The position numbers were made by a program, and so were the translations under genes. This document shows positions 23,346 through 36,524 of a stretch of DNA of 64,000 bases, in pieces. The stretch spans positions 28,820,001 to 28,884,000 of the forward strand of contig CM038908.1 of NCBI GenBank assembly GCA_021904315.1, read 5' to 3'. Source of the stretch: Sphagnum magellanicum. Its lineage: Eukaryota; Streptophyta; Sphagnopsida; Sphagnales; Sphagnaceae. The notes under the pieces were generated by a model that was given only the letters and a program-made list of their open reading frames with translations, was not told where the DNA came from and did no database searches. Numbering within the stretch: position 1 is the stretch's first letter; every line of letters starts with the position of its first letter.

Positions 23346-23454
23346 ACCAACGGTTATTTGAAAAGAAAAGTTTTTTAAAAAAATCAAAAACATCAACCAA
23401 ACATTGTTGAAATAACACACCTGTGCATAATGCACAGGGTTCACACTAGTATAT

Positions 23455-24171
23455 TGTAAAGTTGTAAAGGAAGGAAGTAACTTCCCTTGACTCCGAACGG
23501 ACAGTCTGGTGTGGTCGTCACGTGTGGTCGTCAGGCGTGGTCGTGATGAAATGAAGTTTTTTTCATTCATCATCTGACCCGTCCATCCATCCCTCCCATC
23601 ATCTAGGGTACACGGTGCTGGAAGGCGATCCCCGATACCACTACTTCAGCGCCGTCCTGAAGTTCGTCCCTGGAACAGCTGCCGGTACTACTGATGTGGA
23701 TCGCCACTTACGTTCCAGTGGGCGACATGGGACCTCCGGAGCACATCAAGGGGATTGCTATACTGGTGTTCAAAGCCCTGGCAGGTGCTGCCAAGGCCAA
23801 TTACACTCACTCGGATTCCTCTGCTTATGCCAATTATATTCACTTGGAATCATCTCCTGCTCCTCAATAGATGGATAATCTCTGTAGTTCCACAAGAGGG
23901 TATTTTTTTTTGTTACAAAACTATATTGAATGGGATGAATGTCAATATTGAACATTATCTCTGTAGATCAGATGTTATTTGTTTACATTACTTAATTTTT
24001 AAATGGAGGGATCGACGGGTTAAAGAATCGAAGTGGGAAATGCGAAGGATCGGGGCAACGAGGGGGTACCAACGGTTGTTTGAACAGAAAAGTTTTTTTA
24101 AAAAACTAAAAACATCAACCAAACATTGTTGAAATAACACACCTATGCATTATGCACGGGGTTCACACTAG
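23455..24171 (+). mobile_element. Helitron 4 carrying a captured gene fragment
   Basis: Begins right after Helitron 3 (TTGTAAAGGAAGGAAGTAAC) and ends with a CCTATGCATTATGCACGGGG hairpin and CTAG at 24168-24171 followed by T. It carries one minisatellite-B unit near the 3' end and the Bet v 1-like fragment at 23606-23870. Confidence 0.75.
23606..23870 (+). pseudogene. captured Bet v 1 / SRPBCC-like gene fragment (C-terminal exon)
   Basis: The exon-like segment follows a CATCTAG acceptor and ends with a natural-looking TAG at 23868-23870. The first frame reads YTVLEGDPRYHYFSAVLKFV. After a frameshift near 23690 another frame continues WIATYVPVGDMGPPEHIKG and IAILVFKALAGAAKAN. This order (GDP...Y beta strand, trp strand, VPVGD, PPEH, long C-terminal helix) resembles the second half of Bet v 1/START-like ligand-binding proteins. 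Its position inside a Helitron implies capture. The frameshift makes it non-functional. The family call is by pattern recognition only. Confidence 0.55.
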
Positions 24172-26011
24172 TATATAGTAAAAGACATCGGGATGACAAA
24201 TGAAGCCGCCCTTGAACTCGCTCGTCTCGTCATTCGTCCCTATTGTCCCTCTATCCATCTGTCTGGACGATGTTGCCGGCTGCACACCATCCGTTAACTA
24301 AGTCTGACACTGCAACTTTCTGCCCACCAAGAATGAGAAGATTCTCTGTATAGAACTGATCATGAATAATGGGTCTTGATCATAACTTAACCGTCTTGAA
24401 TTCTTTCTTGGAAAATTTTAATTCACTTTCAAAGCCCATGAGTTGCAGCTACATTCAATCCATTGCTGCAAGGAAAGGGAAATACAATAAAATAATTTTA
24501 TGAGAAAAAAAAATTATAAAAAAGAAGAAACCAAATAAAAAATAAAACGTGAGAAAAAATAAAACTTATAATAATGAAAAAAAACCCTACTTGAAAAAGA
24601 ATGAGGTGTGTCTTCTTTCTCCAAAGTTCAAACTTGCATCCAAATAAACAAAAATTTGTTAACAAATTATTTCGTCCCAAATACTAAAATTTTGTAACAA
24701 TCATAACCATATATACATTTCAACCATCTTTAAAGTTTCACAAAATTGAACGTGGTGTAAGTCACCCCCCATGATTTGTGACAAGTATCGATCACATTCC
24801 CAGGTTAAATGCTCTACCTAGTAACACAAAAAAAGCTATCAACTGTTTGAACTCAAATGATATTGAGATAATTTCATGACCCTAATTTGCCCATTTTGAT
24901 TTCTTATGGCGAAAAAAGGAAGAGGAAATCAAATTTGGGAACACCCTCTCAAATACATGGTATTTGGAACTTGTAACACATACAAACCCGATTTCACCAA
25001 ATGATGGTGCAACCTTGCCAAACTTTATTAAAATAAAGCACCCAAGAAAGGGAGAGAAAAAGAAACAAGGGGCAAGGACTAACGACCAAGCAAGCAAACA
25101 GCTCAAAAGAAGAGACGGGCCACAAGGAGGAAAGGGAACTACTGAGAACCAAACCCTCCACCAATCATATGAAGCATATCAACTAAAGAGAGGGGAGATA
25201 AACCCCATAAAACTCCAAGCCTAGAAGAACCCTCTCTTGCAAAACAGCCCATCTCGAGATGAAGGCGACCAAATTCATTGACTAGAATAAACAACAACAT
25301 CCTTTTCTTCCATAGATCTCACAAAGGAGTTAATCATGTTCCTCAATCCATAGCTTGAGATAACCTATTTAGCTCTCCTTAGCACTCACACTCCCATGTA
25401 TGCAACCAAAAATAGATGATAACAATAAATCATCTAGTAGGAATGCTTGGCTCCAATAAGTGCAAAGGAAATTAAATTGGAGCTTAGGAATTCATCAAAG
25501 CCACCAAAACATAACAAGAAAACATTAGACTCCTTTACAAAGTGCAAAAAGGAAAAATACATGTGATCAAAATCAAATTGCCTACCACACATGCCTTAGT
25601 CACCACATTCAAGTCTCCTTCACCAAGTTCTTGCTACTTTCTCCCACAAACTAAAATGACTACATTGTGCTCAAGATTACAACCAAACCTCGACTTCTAG
25701 TTACTTATGGCCTCTAGCTCACCAACACCAACTTCTTCTCCCTTTAGTTATAGAGAAGTTTGCTTCCCAAGCTTGCATGTTGAAATAATTGCTTGTATCC
25801 AATGTGAATTTCCACACACAAAGAGCACATTTCAAAAAGTTCCAAACAATAGCAAAAAAAATCCAAAAGCTATGTTATATGGTCAAGGTAGCAACCCTAG
25901 CGTTAGCCTAACAAAAATGCCAACCTATTTTAACATCAAATTCCTTTAAATGCAAATTGCAAGTGTCCTGAGTCTCAATTTAAAACATAAGTCCTTAGTC
26001 TCATATTTGTT
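24172..26011. other. AT-rich intergenic DNA
   Basis: Another Helitron 5'-like start abuts at 24172 (TATAGTAAAAG, then GAAGCCGCCC), with no matching 3' end seen. A segment at about 25000-25240 resembles one at about 31780-31960 (AAAGCACCCAAGAAAG against AAAGCACCCAAAAAAG and similar flanks), an old dispersed repeat. No gene. Confidence 0.45.
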
Positions 26012-26299
26012 GGCCTTGCCTACCAAAGCATGTTTAGATTAATTATAGAGTATACTAGCTTAAGGGATTTTGGCCCCTAGGTGATAGACCTGTCTATTTT
26101 CATATGAGGATTTTTGAAAGATGATATTTTGGCTTATGTTGAAATTTGAGTTTCATTATAGAGTTCTAGTATCTTGAAGGATTTTGGTTTCTTTGTGAGG
26201 ATTTTTTTGAAGATTATATTTTTGCATGGTGAAATAATATTTGAGTTTCCATAATTCTTCTTTTGACGTAAGATACTATTTAACATAACTGGCAAGGCC
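26012..26299. repeat. MITE-like dispersed repeat, copy 2
   Basis: A 288-bp relative of 12929-13235 in the same orientation, again bounded by GGCCTTGCC and GGCAAGGCC. Several small indels separate the copies. Confidence 0.7.
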
Positions 26300-29200
26300 A
26301 TAGTGTGAGACTCCCCTTCTTTCTCCACAAATGGACCAAACCTTATTGTAGAAAGAAAATGAACAATCTTATGACATGGTGTCTTCTTTACATGGGCATT
26401 CTTGTGTGACACAACTCTAATTATGCAAGCCTCACATGTCACAAATTGTCACATATTGCAATTTCATGCATACCCAAATTGATTTAAGAAACACTTATCT
26501 CTCTCTCTCAACCATGTTAGATAGTTTGGCACCTCAAATTTCAAAATATCATTCAATGTTTGTATCGAAAATTCTAAACTCTAGTAGAAATAGTGGAGCT
26601 ACTACTATGACCAAGACCTTTTTCCTTATAATGTAGGCACACCTTTTTTGGGGTCTTCTAATATTTTTAATTCGTGATGGGGGTCCTCAAATGCCCTAAA
26701 AAATTTCATTCTTATTGCCAAAAACTAGTAAACTTGTACTCCTTCCATGCTTCGGACACAATTGCCCTCAATAAGTTACAATATTTGTGGGTAGAAATAA
26801 GTTGGAACCCAATTTCTAAGAGAACATAATTGGCTTTGTGACTACGTGTCTATGGAGTATTTTTCCCACATAATCAAATGGTGAAAAACCTTTGGTTCTT
26901 ACTTGACCTACTTGACCTTTGAAAAGAAAAACCCTCTTAATAACTTGCCAGTTTTCACATTATTTATATCATTCGTAGAATTTTTGAAAATTATCAAAAG
27001 AAATTAAGAAAAAAAAACATTGTGAAGGAAAATTAGAGAATCTTTTGAGACATTTGAGAATATTATAATTTGAACATAATAAAATCTTCAATTTCATAAA
27101 ATCTTCAATATTTGTTGAATCTGTCATGTTTAGACTTTCTCTGACTTATCTCAAACTTCCCCCGAAACTTACCACACCTTCTCCTATAACTAAACAAATG
27201 TCTCAAGGTTTAATAACCCGAATTTTAGGGGCTATTTGGCAAGAAACCTAATTATCACTAAAACTACAAGTGCAAAAATGCTCTCATATAATTTGCATGC
27301 AATGAGGAAATTGAAGAACCATAATTTTTCCTCTATTTTTTAGCTCCTAAACATTGGCCACCATGTTTCAAAGAAATCCTCAAGCATATTTCATCTCATG
27401 TTATCATCTATTTGCTAATGTTTTCTTTGTCATGAGTCTCAACTGAGTTACTATCTGGTTTCATCTTGGTAACCCGGTCTGTAACAAGTAGGTCCTATAT
27501 ATAGGTACAAAGGTAAGAAAATAGGTGACTACAAGGTAAGTAGATGATTTATAATTTATACATAGATAATAAGGGTTGATTTCACTACCTACTAACAACC
27601 CGCAAGTGCGTTGTTAGTAAATCGGTAATAAAAAAAGCAACCAATCTGACCACCATGGTTAGTTAGGGAACTTTTATGGAGCAGAAAACTTACATAATAT
27701 GACTTACAACCTGATTTTGTTGAAATTTTAACATTGGATTAATGAGAGAATGGAAATGAGTAAAAACACTACAAATTCACAACAAGCTCTCCACATAACC
27801 TTTAAGATCACACAAGTTGGAACCATCCTTGGGTCTTGGCCGATTCTTCTTAATACAAGATTATCATCCCACATGCAGATGTTATCTTCTTCATATTGCA
27901 TGCACAAGGTCATCATCCCATGTAATCTTATTTCGACTTTAACTGGCCAGAGCAACCCAGCATCCACCAGTGCATCATCCAAAAAATCTTGTTGTGGGAT
28001 TCTTTTGGATGGGATGAAATCCAACCCCCTAGACCCTGTCCACTGGGGTTTGGGTTTTTTCTTTTCTTATGCCCCCTAACCCCAATGGACAGTCCTTTCA
28101 TGTGTGTGTATGTGTGTGTGTTGAACAAATGGTTATAGTTTTCATTCCTCCCCCTAATCATAAATTGTTTTACTTTTTTTTTTATTTTTTTTTTTTAATT
28201 TTTTTCCGCGCTCACTCTTGCATTGAGAGTGGGTGGGGTTTTTTTTTGGCCAAATTATTTTTTGACAATAGCCCAATGGCCAAAAGTCTAAACTTATTAA
28301 TAATCATTGGTTTGCAGGCAATACCTTCATTATATATGTAATAACTTTCACTATCAATATTTTCATCTTTTTTATTTTATTTCAGCATCCTGATATGTTT
28401 CCTTGCCTTTCCTTGTTTCAGAGGCAAATGGGTCACATGGGGTTGTCAAGAAGGGCATGACATGGAAGAAAAATGCACATAGATGGGTTTGCAAGGTTCA
28501 AGCTTGCAATGCATTTCATTTGACAAAAATTTTTGCTTGTAAAGCATTTGCACTAAAATCAAAATCTTTCCATGGACGCAAAAGAGCCCGGGCACCCATC
28601 TACTCAACAAGAAAGGCCATGCCACTAAAACCATGCATGGGTCTTAACCAATCTTCTCTTAAGCTTTGGTGAAACAAACAAAAAAAACAATTGCTTGAAC
28701 AAACATCCATGCCACACACAAGTGGGATCATTGCAAAGTACTAATGCATTACAAATGAAATTGGCACCAAAACCTACATTGATAATAGTAGCTTCTTCCA
28801 AAATGCTTATTCAAGTTGAGCATGACGATTGAAGGTTTAGAGAAAGGACAGTCATCTCACCCAAATCCATCACAGGAGTTTCAGTGAACCAAAAGGGCAA
28901 ACACAATCGACCCAGGTACCATCACCCACCCACTCACATGCAAAGTTCTTTCTGATTTGGTTCATTGCCGCTAAAATGGACAGACATTATACTAATATTG
29001 AGATAGAGGTCTGAATCTAATGACATCTACTGCATGTCAAATCATCATAAGACATTCGCAAGTCCTTTAGTCATTCACAATGATCATCTTAATGACTTCT
29101 GTGAAGTAAAGTCAGCAAGAGCAAGTGTTTTAGACTTGGAGTATAACTATTTCATTTAACAAAAGGGACTAATCCAATTACATAACAACACAGGCTTCAG

Positions 29201-32200
29201 GGTTGAAGGAAGTAGGATCATGATCCACATCTTCTAGTCAGTGTTTTTTTCTTGGGCAAATTTTCTCACTGTGGCAACAAAAAAATTGTTTAAAAAAATT
29301 GTAAATTAGAAAAAAATTGGTAATTTTTTTGGAAATATTCGCCAAACTTTGAAACCGCACCTAGAAAGTATATAATTTTTTTAATAACCTGCTTCTAATT
29401 GGTTGCAATTTATGGATGATTGATCTAGCTCTAGTTCATGTAACTGGCTGCACTAATTTGGTTGATCATAAAAAGAGTAGAATGAAACAATGTTGACTCT
29501 GATATATCTATCACAAGTGGAAGCAGATGAATCATGAGCACAAAATGTCAACATACCTTTGGCTACAGCAATACACAATTCCAGGCCAAACTGCAACCAC
29601 TCTGGCCGATGATGAGATAGAAACAATGCAACCATCTGCCCGTGCTGTCAAAAGTGGGTGAGCAAAAGCTGGTATGAATGAAATAAGTACTCAAAAAATC
29701 GGTTTGAAATCATGAAGCAACAGTCATCAGCTGTGATTTCCAGTGTGGGATTCACTGTAGTGTAACCCACATAAGTGAAAAATCGCAAAATGCCAATCAA
29801 TCTTGCAAAACCTCTCACTACCCTCTGGTGAGATGACATTACCTCACTCCTCAATGACAGATGAAACTCCATGGCAATATCGAGTTTTTGGAGCCACCAC
29901 TGACCAAAGCGATTTTCCTCATATTTGGTGTTGTAAATGGCTACTAGGAGCGTTTTAGATGACCCAGCTTCCTTCAAAGTCGGTGGAACAATCTTGTCTT
30001 TGAAATGTCTGTGTAGGGTAAAGGGTTCCCCCTGCTGTGCTTCACAGGTTTGAGGCCCTGTGAACTAGGGCAGAGCCCAAGCAAACTGGGGCGAGAACTT
30101 GTTAAGCACCTCAGGGGGTCCTTTACCCTTCAAAACAAAATTTGGAAAAAGTAAGGTGTCTAAACCACTCTACTAGCCTGGGGAGTGCAATATGTAGAGG
30201 GTAAGACTGAGCTTCAACTGACTGGCTTTATATATATATATATATATATATGTCGAGGGGCATGTCTATATAATTCCCAGCTTCCTGTGGCACCAAAGGA
30301 TAACAATTCTTGAGGAAATCTGCAGAATGAAAGCAATTGAGAGAACTAATGTCAACAGCGTACTACCCAATTCCTTTGGCACAACCAGTGACAATGGTAG
30401 TCTTGCTCTGCAGGAGCGTCCATAGTAACTTCAGATCTGATCCCCTGGCACCACCTCTTCTCTAGTTTTAGTGACCCAGATTGTTTGCAGCTTGTGATTC
30501 TCTTTCAGTCTGATTTGCCCACACACACACACACATGAAACTGGTCTCAACCCTGATCTCAATGGATGTAACTACAGCAACTAAATTGTTTTGGAGAAGC
30601 AGCAAAATGTTTGGTGATGTTTGCAGAATGTGTGCTCTACAAGTTTACACACATGAAGTTGAACTGTCTCCAAATAAAAGGGGACAAAATTGAGGTGCTA
30701 TTGAGAATGTCCGGGGGAATTGGGGCAACACATTGTGACAAGGCATGTGGAAAAAACATGGAACGGACATTGATGACTGACTTCTCATGTGGAAAGGGTC
30801 TTGGGGAGTTGGGAGGTCTTCTTTGTATCTAGATGTGTTTAAGTCCCGATACAGACTTGCACATTGTATCTAGTCTGATCTATGCACCCATATCAAAGGA
30901 GCCTATACACCACCAGGCTGGTACGATTTCAGGCAATACGAATCTCGTACCAGTTTTATGCCAGTTTCAATATCAATCACATACCTGCCTCTTACCCACC
31001 AAAAAGCAATCTTGGTCGGTGAAACTCCTGGCTGATCCCAGCAGAATGTTATAGTGTAAACCGGCCCATCATCGATCGCTTGCCTATGACCAAACACTTT
31101 GGCAGATCTTTCTCAATTCTTCTCCATTTTGAGTGATTTCAAATGCTATAAGAGCGCCTTCTCACGCTCTACAAATCATCTTGGAAATGCAAAGCCAAGG
31201 GACCAGCCAAAAAAGCGCAGTAAAAAGAATATGGTTTTTCAAGTTGCAAAAAGTTTTTTTTTTTTTTAATTTCTTCATTTTGACCACTCCTACTTTCAAG
31301 CCTCATAACTTTCTGATTTCTTATTCATTTTAAATGATTTATAAGTGTTATAGGAGTGTCATCTAAAGTTTTACAAATCATCTTTGAAGTTTAATAACAA
31401 CATAGCAACATACAAGAAAATTTTTGGGTATTTGAAAACTAGCCTTTGTAGCGTTCGATGGTTTGTTTTTTTTGAGTTCTTGACCCCCTCTACTTTGGGG
31501 GGCCGTAACTTTTTCAATTCTATTCTGTTTTAGACAATTTTAGTATGCTAGATGCACCAATAAGAGGGGTTCAAGTTACTTTTGGACACCAAAAACAATG
31601 GAACCTTCCCCTTGGATCCAGCTTGCCCTGAGTGCTTAAGTGTTCAATTAGTAGCCAGTTTACCCTACTCCCTATCAAATTTTTTAGGCTTATCGTTTTG
31701 GGACCTACATGATTCATGTTCTAAACCATGTAATTCTACAAGCTATTCTTGAAATTTGAACCCACAACAACAATACTAAATGATGATGAAACCCTACCAA
31801 TCATAAATAAACCAAAGCACCCAAAAAAGAGATAATACAAAGAACAAAAATAAAAGGACCCATGTCCAAGAAGACAAAAGAACCACTTAGAGGGTGAACC
31901 ACAAGGGGAACATCAAGTTCCCAAACCCCTCCTATCGCAAAAAACATATTAAATAAAGAAAAGGGATCTTAAAGTATGTAAGAACTACCACTAGTCAACT
32001 TTCATATTCTTGAAATACATTGCATTGGGTTTTGTATTTATTTTGAACATCCTAGTAGTGTTTCTTTTACTAGGCCAATTCCCTACCCTAAAACTTGAAC
32101 TCCTACCTATAAGCTTGGAAAAAAAATATTTTTACATAATTCGCCCAATTATGAGTTTAAAAATTAAAATTTGTCCAATTATGAATTTAACAATTAAAAT

Positions 32201-33680
32201 TGCATGTCAAAGACCCACACATATTACCATTGCATGGTTCCTAAATCCAAATTGGATATGTTAGATTACTCCACCTTAGGGTTTAGGGTTTTCCTAAAAG
32301 ATGTCCCTCCTAGGTCACCATCAATCTTGTTGATCTTTGTACCTCTTGTCATGCCCGTATGCATGGCCTCATACATGACGGCCGATTATGGGCATGCTAA
32401 TCATGCCTTTAAGGTTAATGTACGCTCTTAAGGTTAATGTACGTTATTAGGTTATGGCTTGTTTAAGGTTTCAGCTTTGTTGACGATTGTATAAAAAGCC
32501 AAGCTCTTCCTTTCTCTTGTCAGTTTTTTTTAAATTCCTTTGTCAAGGAGAGTTTCCTCCATAGTCAAATTAGATTTCTAAAGGCTCATGGCAGCTATTG
32601 CACAACCACCATTTACATACACTACGTTTTTTTTCCTTCTTTTCAACTTAATTTTAGAAAAACTATTCTTTGTCACTTAATGTTGAAAGCGGCAGATTTT
32701 TCTTGGCTTTGAATTTCTTGGGTTTCTTTTGTTTGCTGGTTTTTTATGTTCTTGAGTTACTACTACTTCTTTTTCTTTTTCTACTCTTGTACTATAGCTA
32801 CAACAGGAACAACAACAACCATAACTAGTAACAGCACAAGCGAGGGAAAAGAGACACCGGAAACAAGTTAGTTTTGAGTTCTGGAACTTCAAAGGGAAAA
32901 AGGAACAAGCAACTCCAAAGCTTGTTTTACTGCCAGCTTTAGGTCTTGGGAACACGCACACAAACACACACACAAGCTTTGATTATAGTACAAGATCTGC
33001 ACCAGGTGATGCAACCCTACATACACTTGTTCTCCTTGTACATGGGTTTTGAAGTTAACATCTGGGCTGTGCATTCTTGTGTGTTTTTGAGCTTGCAATC
33101 ATGTAGTGAGTAGCCCGTGTAGTAATTATAGAAGAAGAAGAAGAAGAGAATAATAATATAAAAAAAACACGAAGTAAAAGAAAAAAAAATTTCTTCTCTT
33201 CTGCATGCCATCGATGCAGAACTCACAGATGCAAATCGCTCTATAGCACTGTTGCCGGCGCAATTGTCATTCGTTATCGTTGTAGTTGCCGTCCATCCGC
33301 CCATTCTGTTTGACATCCGTTCTAATTCCGTCCAACATCCGTCGCAATTTTGTTTGATGTCCGTCCATAAACATCCATCCATCATCATTCATCCCCATTG
33401 ACGCACCGTATTCTTCAAACCGTATGTTGTGTTAGAACTTTGTAGCTAATGCTCTGTATTGCTACAAAATTTTGGGGCATGGGACAACACCATGTCCTTG
33501 GATGATGAGAACACTACCACTTAGCCATAACCAAGGTATCAACTATGAAGTAACACACAATCATTTGAGCCAATTTCTTTGAGTTCACGATATTCACGAT
33601 GGTACCATCAAGCGTCTACAACGCCACCATCATCCAATACAACTCCTACCAGGAATTTAGGTTTAGGTTAAACTACATCA
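26300..33680. other. long intergenic region; possible gypsy 5' LTR and leader at its end
   Basis: No gene is supported. Notable items are a (TA)n run at about 30229-30250, an (AC)n run at about 30520-30533, a foldback at 30015-30129, and an inverted pair at about 28035-28094 (CCTGTCCACTGGGGTT against AACCCCAATGGACAG). From about 32347 (TGTCATGCCCG) there is an LTR-like stretch with a TATA-like GTATAAAAAGCC at about 32489, but no second copy was found downstream, so the LTR is only a candidate. Confidence 0.4.
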
Positions 33681-33800
33681 ATGATACATCATAGTCCATT
33701 TAGAAGGGTTAATCAATGGGGTACACTTATTACCACATTAGCTTTCACACCATCATCGTATATTTCGTTGCAAGCCGTGACCTTTACACCCATATACACC

Positions 33801-34905
33801 ATGGAGGTCAACAGTTCTTTTGGGAGAATTGAGAAGTTTAGTAAAAGGCTAGGTACCATTTCTTTGAAGGAATTTAAGGCAACTTTCTCAACTATGGTTT
33901 GTGAATTAGAGCTGAAGTATGGCGCTAATTACACCGAGGCATTCACATTCAAACAATTGGCCCGTTATGTGCACTATGAGGCATTGGATGTCTATGAAGA
34001 ACATTTTCCGAAGATTTTGGGCATCACCCAAATCCCCAATCCAGCTTATGCCATAGCCATCACCACTGCCTCTAAAGGTGCATTACAAACTGCCATTGCA
34101 CATCATGGGACTATGCCCAATAATCCAGATCTGATACCTACTTTAATAAACCTTATTCCTCAACAATTCATTATTGTTACTGCAAATATTCCTCCCACCA
34201 TTGATGCACCAACTTTTGCTAATCCAATGGGGGAATTATTTGAGTTTTCGAGTTAGAATTTTCGGAGCATCATAGACCTAGAAACTGCCCATCGGTATCT
34301 TCGTTCGTTGGAAAATAATTTGACACTCCATGCGTAGGTTTTGCAACGGGTTTTTGCAGAATTTGGAGACTCATACACTTTGTTGGATGTGTACAACATT
34401 TCTGAAAAGTTGGAACTAGCTCATGCACACTATGAGGTTAGTACTATGAGGCCTCCATCACGTTCAAGGCCTTAACTTCCACTAGTTGCACCAACTAGAT
34501 CATCACATACTTCTTCAAGGGCTAAAGTGGTGCACTTAGTTGCACCCATCCTACCTTCTTGTAACTATTGTGGCAATCCTGCCCATAAAGCTAATGAATG
34601 CAACATTCCTTTCGAAGATCTATTTTGTGATTATTGTGGGAAAGAGGGACATCAGGAAGCTGTTTGTTTTGCCAAGTTCTTGGAATGGAAACAATTCCGA
34701 TTACCACAACAAAATCTACTAACATCTTCTACTGCCCCTCAACAAAAGCCAAGGCACCTTAGCCTTCCACTCAAGCTTTCCCCAACAAGGGTAATTCCAG
34801 TAAGAATGCTAAGAAGAAGGAGCACAATGTTGACAAGAGGGAGGTGCTTCAAGCCCATGCTGCTCAAGTTTAAACTCTATAAAATGAACTTGAATCATTG
34901 AAGGC
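33801..34905 (+). pseudogene. gypsy gag with two zinc knuckles
   Basis: One frame runs from about ATG 33801 to beyond 34900, broken by three in-frame stops (TAG about 34254, TAG about 34335, TAA about 34475) with no frameshift before the knuckles. The capsid-like part reads FSTMVCELELKYGANYTEAF and similar helical text. The nucleocapsid has two CCHC motifs, CNYCGNPAHKANEC and CDYCGKEGHQEAVC (about 34560-34667). Gag would form the particle and bind RNA. Confidence 0.8.
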
Positions 34906-35377
34906 CCAACTTGCTCATCTAAAAGGCAAGTCTTCCCAACCAACTAGTCATGCGCAACCTGTATAAGGTTCAAGATCACGAGATCCTAGGTCGTTCTATG
35001 GCCTCTCACATGATGCCATGGTTAGGGAGTATGTTCTTTCCAGTGCACACAATTCTAATCTCACACCAGAATTTGCCACTTCTTTTTGCCCTTCCTACTT
35101 TGCAGCACAAAAGGCTAGTGTGGCACCCAAAGTTTTTACCACTAGGCAGGTAATTCAAACTGATGGACTCGCATCTAGTTCAAGTCCTATTACCAAGGCT
35201 AGAGGAGTTGGAATAGTCATGCCATAATCTTTTCGTCCTTTCAACACGAAAGAAGAACACACCTTATTAATGAGGGGAGAAGAGACTACTACACCACAAG
35301 CTGCTAGGGCATCAAATTCTCGTGTCCCACAAGTACATGTACATTAAGAAAACACATAATTTTCCACTGATCAGCTT

Positions 35378-36181
35378 ATGGAGTGCCAACTTCAAATGCA
35401 TGAAGTGACGAAAAAGCTTGTGAGTACACCATTATTTAGTTTTCAAGATTTGAAACTAAACACTAGGGACATAATTGCAGTACTAAAAAATACCTTGAAC
35501 ACTACATCAGGTTCTTTACCAATCCCTGATCCACATGCTATAGGGGTCTCATCCAACACCTTAGAGAGACACTCGATTAACTCATGTGTTACAAATGGTG
35601 TTCGTAATCTGGTCACTAGTTTTAGCATGGTTAAACTAGTGGGTTCTCCTACCTTTGATCCTACATTCACATATCAAAAGGGAGCTAAAAACACCTCACT
35701 TATGGATTTGTTACCCAACAAAAGCATTATGGATAGCCATTCTTTCCATAAAATCTCTCATTCATTTTCGAAGGTGGTGCCTAGTGAGAGAACTTCCATT
35801 GCCACCGAAGTTACCATTATTAACAATACTAAATTAGTAATCCAAGTGGGAGGACATACACCCAGAGTGGTACTTCATGATACAGGTGCCCAACCAGTGA
35901 TTCTTAGAGTTCAATTCGCCAAGAAGATAGGCATGCTTGATTCTAAACTACAAAAATCTATGTGGCAAATTTGCGACGCTAGTGGGAGCGTAGAAGAGGT
36001 ACTTGGGGAGAGCTCGGATTTGATTGCACTTAACTTCAATGAAGGTACAAATCAAGAGCTTTGCCTACAGGTTAGATGTTTAATCACCAATGCCACCAGT
36101 TACGATGTGTTCATTGGGCAAAAAGCCCTATTTCCACCAGGTTTCACAATTGACAATTGGTTTAAGCATGTGCATTATTGA
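35378..36181 (+). pseudogene. gypsy retropepsin (aspartic protease) region
   Basis: The open frame shows the protease active-site motif VVLHDTGAQPVILR (DTG at about 35878), followed by a typical flap/strand region and the end YDVFIGQKALFPPGF. It stops at TGA 36179, but the same frame continues with protein-like sequence into the methyltransferase domain, so the stop is probably a mutation of a polyprotein. Confidence 0.8.
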
Positions 36182-36524
36182 GTGGATTGGGAGACTAATG
36201 ACCACCACCTAAGATACATACCCTTTGATTTACATGGGAACCATAGTCCTATGGTTCACCATTGTATGCTTAAGGAAGCACACACCATTTCCTACATCTA
36301 ACAAGCTAACCAGAAGTGGATAGAATGAGATGAAGAAGAGACAGTTTACACCCAAGCTATTAAAAGCTTGAAGGTGGTTCCTATGGACATTCAACACAAA
36401 CTAGAGGTTTTACAAAGGTTCAAAGCAGCCCATGAGCCCTTGGTCAAAGTTTTATCTAGTTTTGAGAACATGGAAAGCGATTGTGAACTGATTAAGCTAG
36501 TACTTCATTAATTAATCACCTAGA

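Larger units (their letters stand above)
22352..23449 (+). mobile_element. non-autonomous Helitron 3 with two minisatellites
   Basis: Starts with ACATATAGTAAAGGAAGGAT and ends with a hairpin (CCTGTGCATAATGCACAGGG, 9-bp perfect stem) followed by CTAG (23446-23449) and T. Its body is two tandem arrays: about 22405-22830 (GGAAGGAAATAAACCAGGAA units) and about 22860-23345 (GGTTAAAGAATCGGAGTGGG units), divided by G-runs. Confidence 0.75.

Noticed and set aside
27728..28161. Open frames on both strands with an inverted pair around 28035-28094
   Set aside because: No family motif; the frames mirror each other and the region is probably a repeat relic.
29453..29977. Possible exons (for example MVALFLSHHRPEWLQFGLEL flanked by AG and GT) of an adenylate-forming enzyme
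   Set aside because: The resemblance to acyl-CoA synthetase text is short, neighbouring frames show no further motif, and no complete gene can be built.
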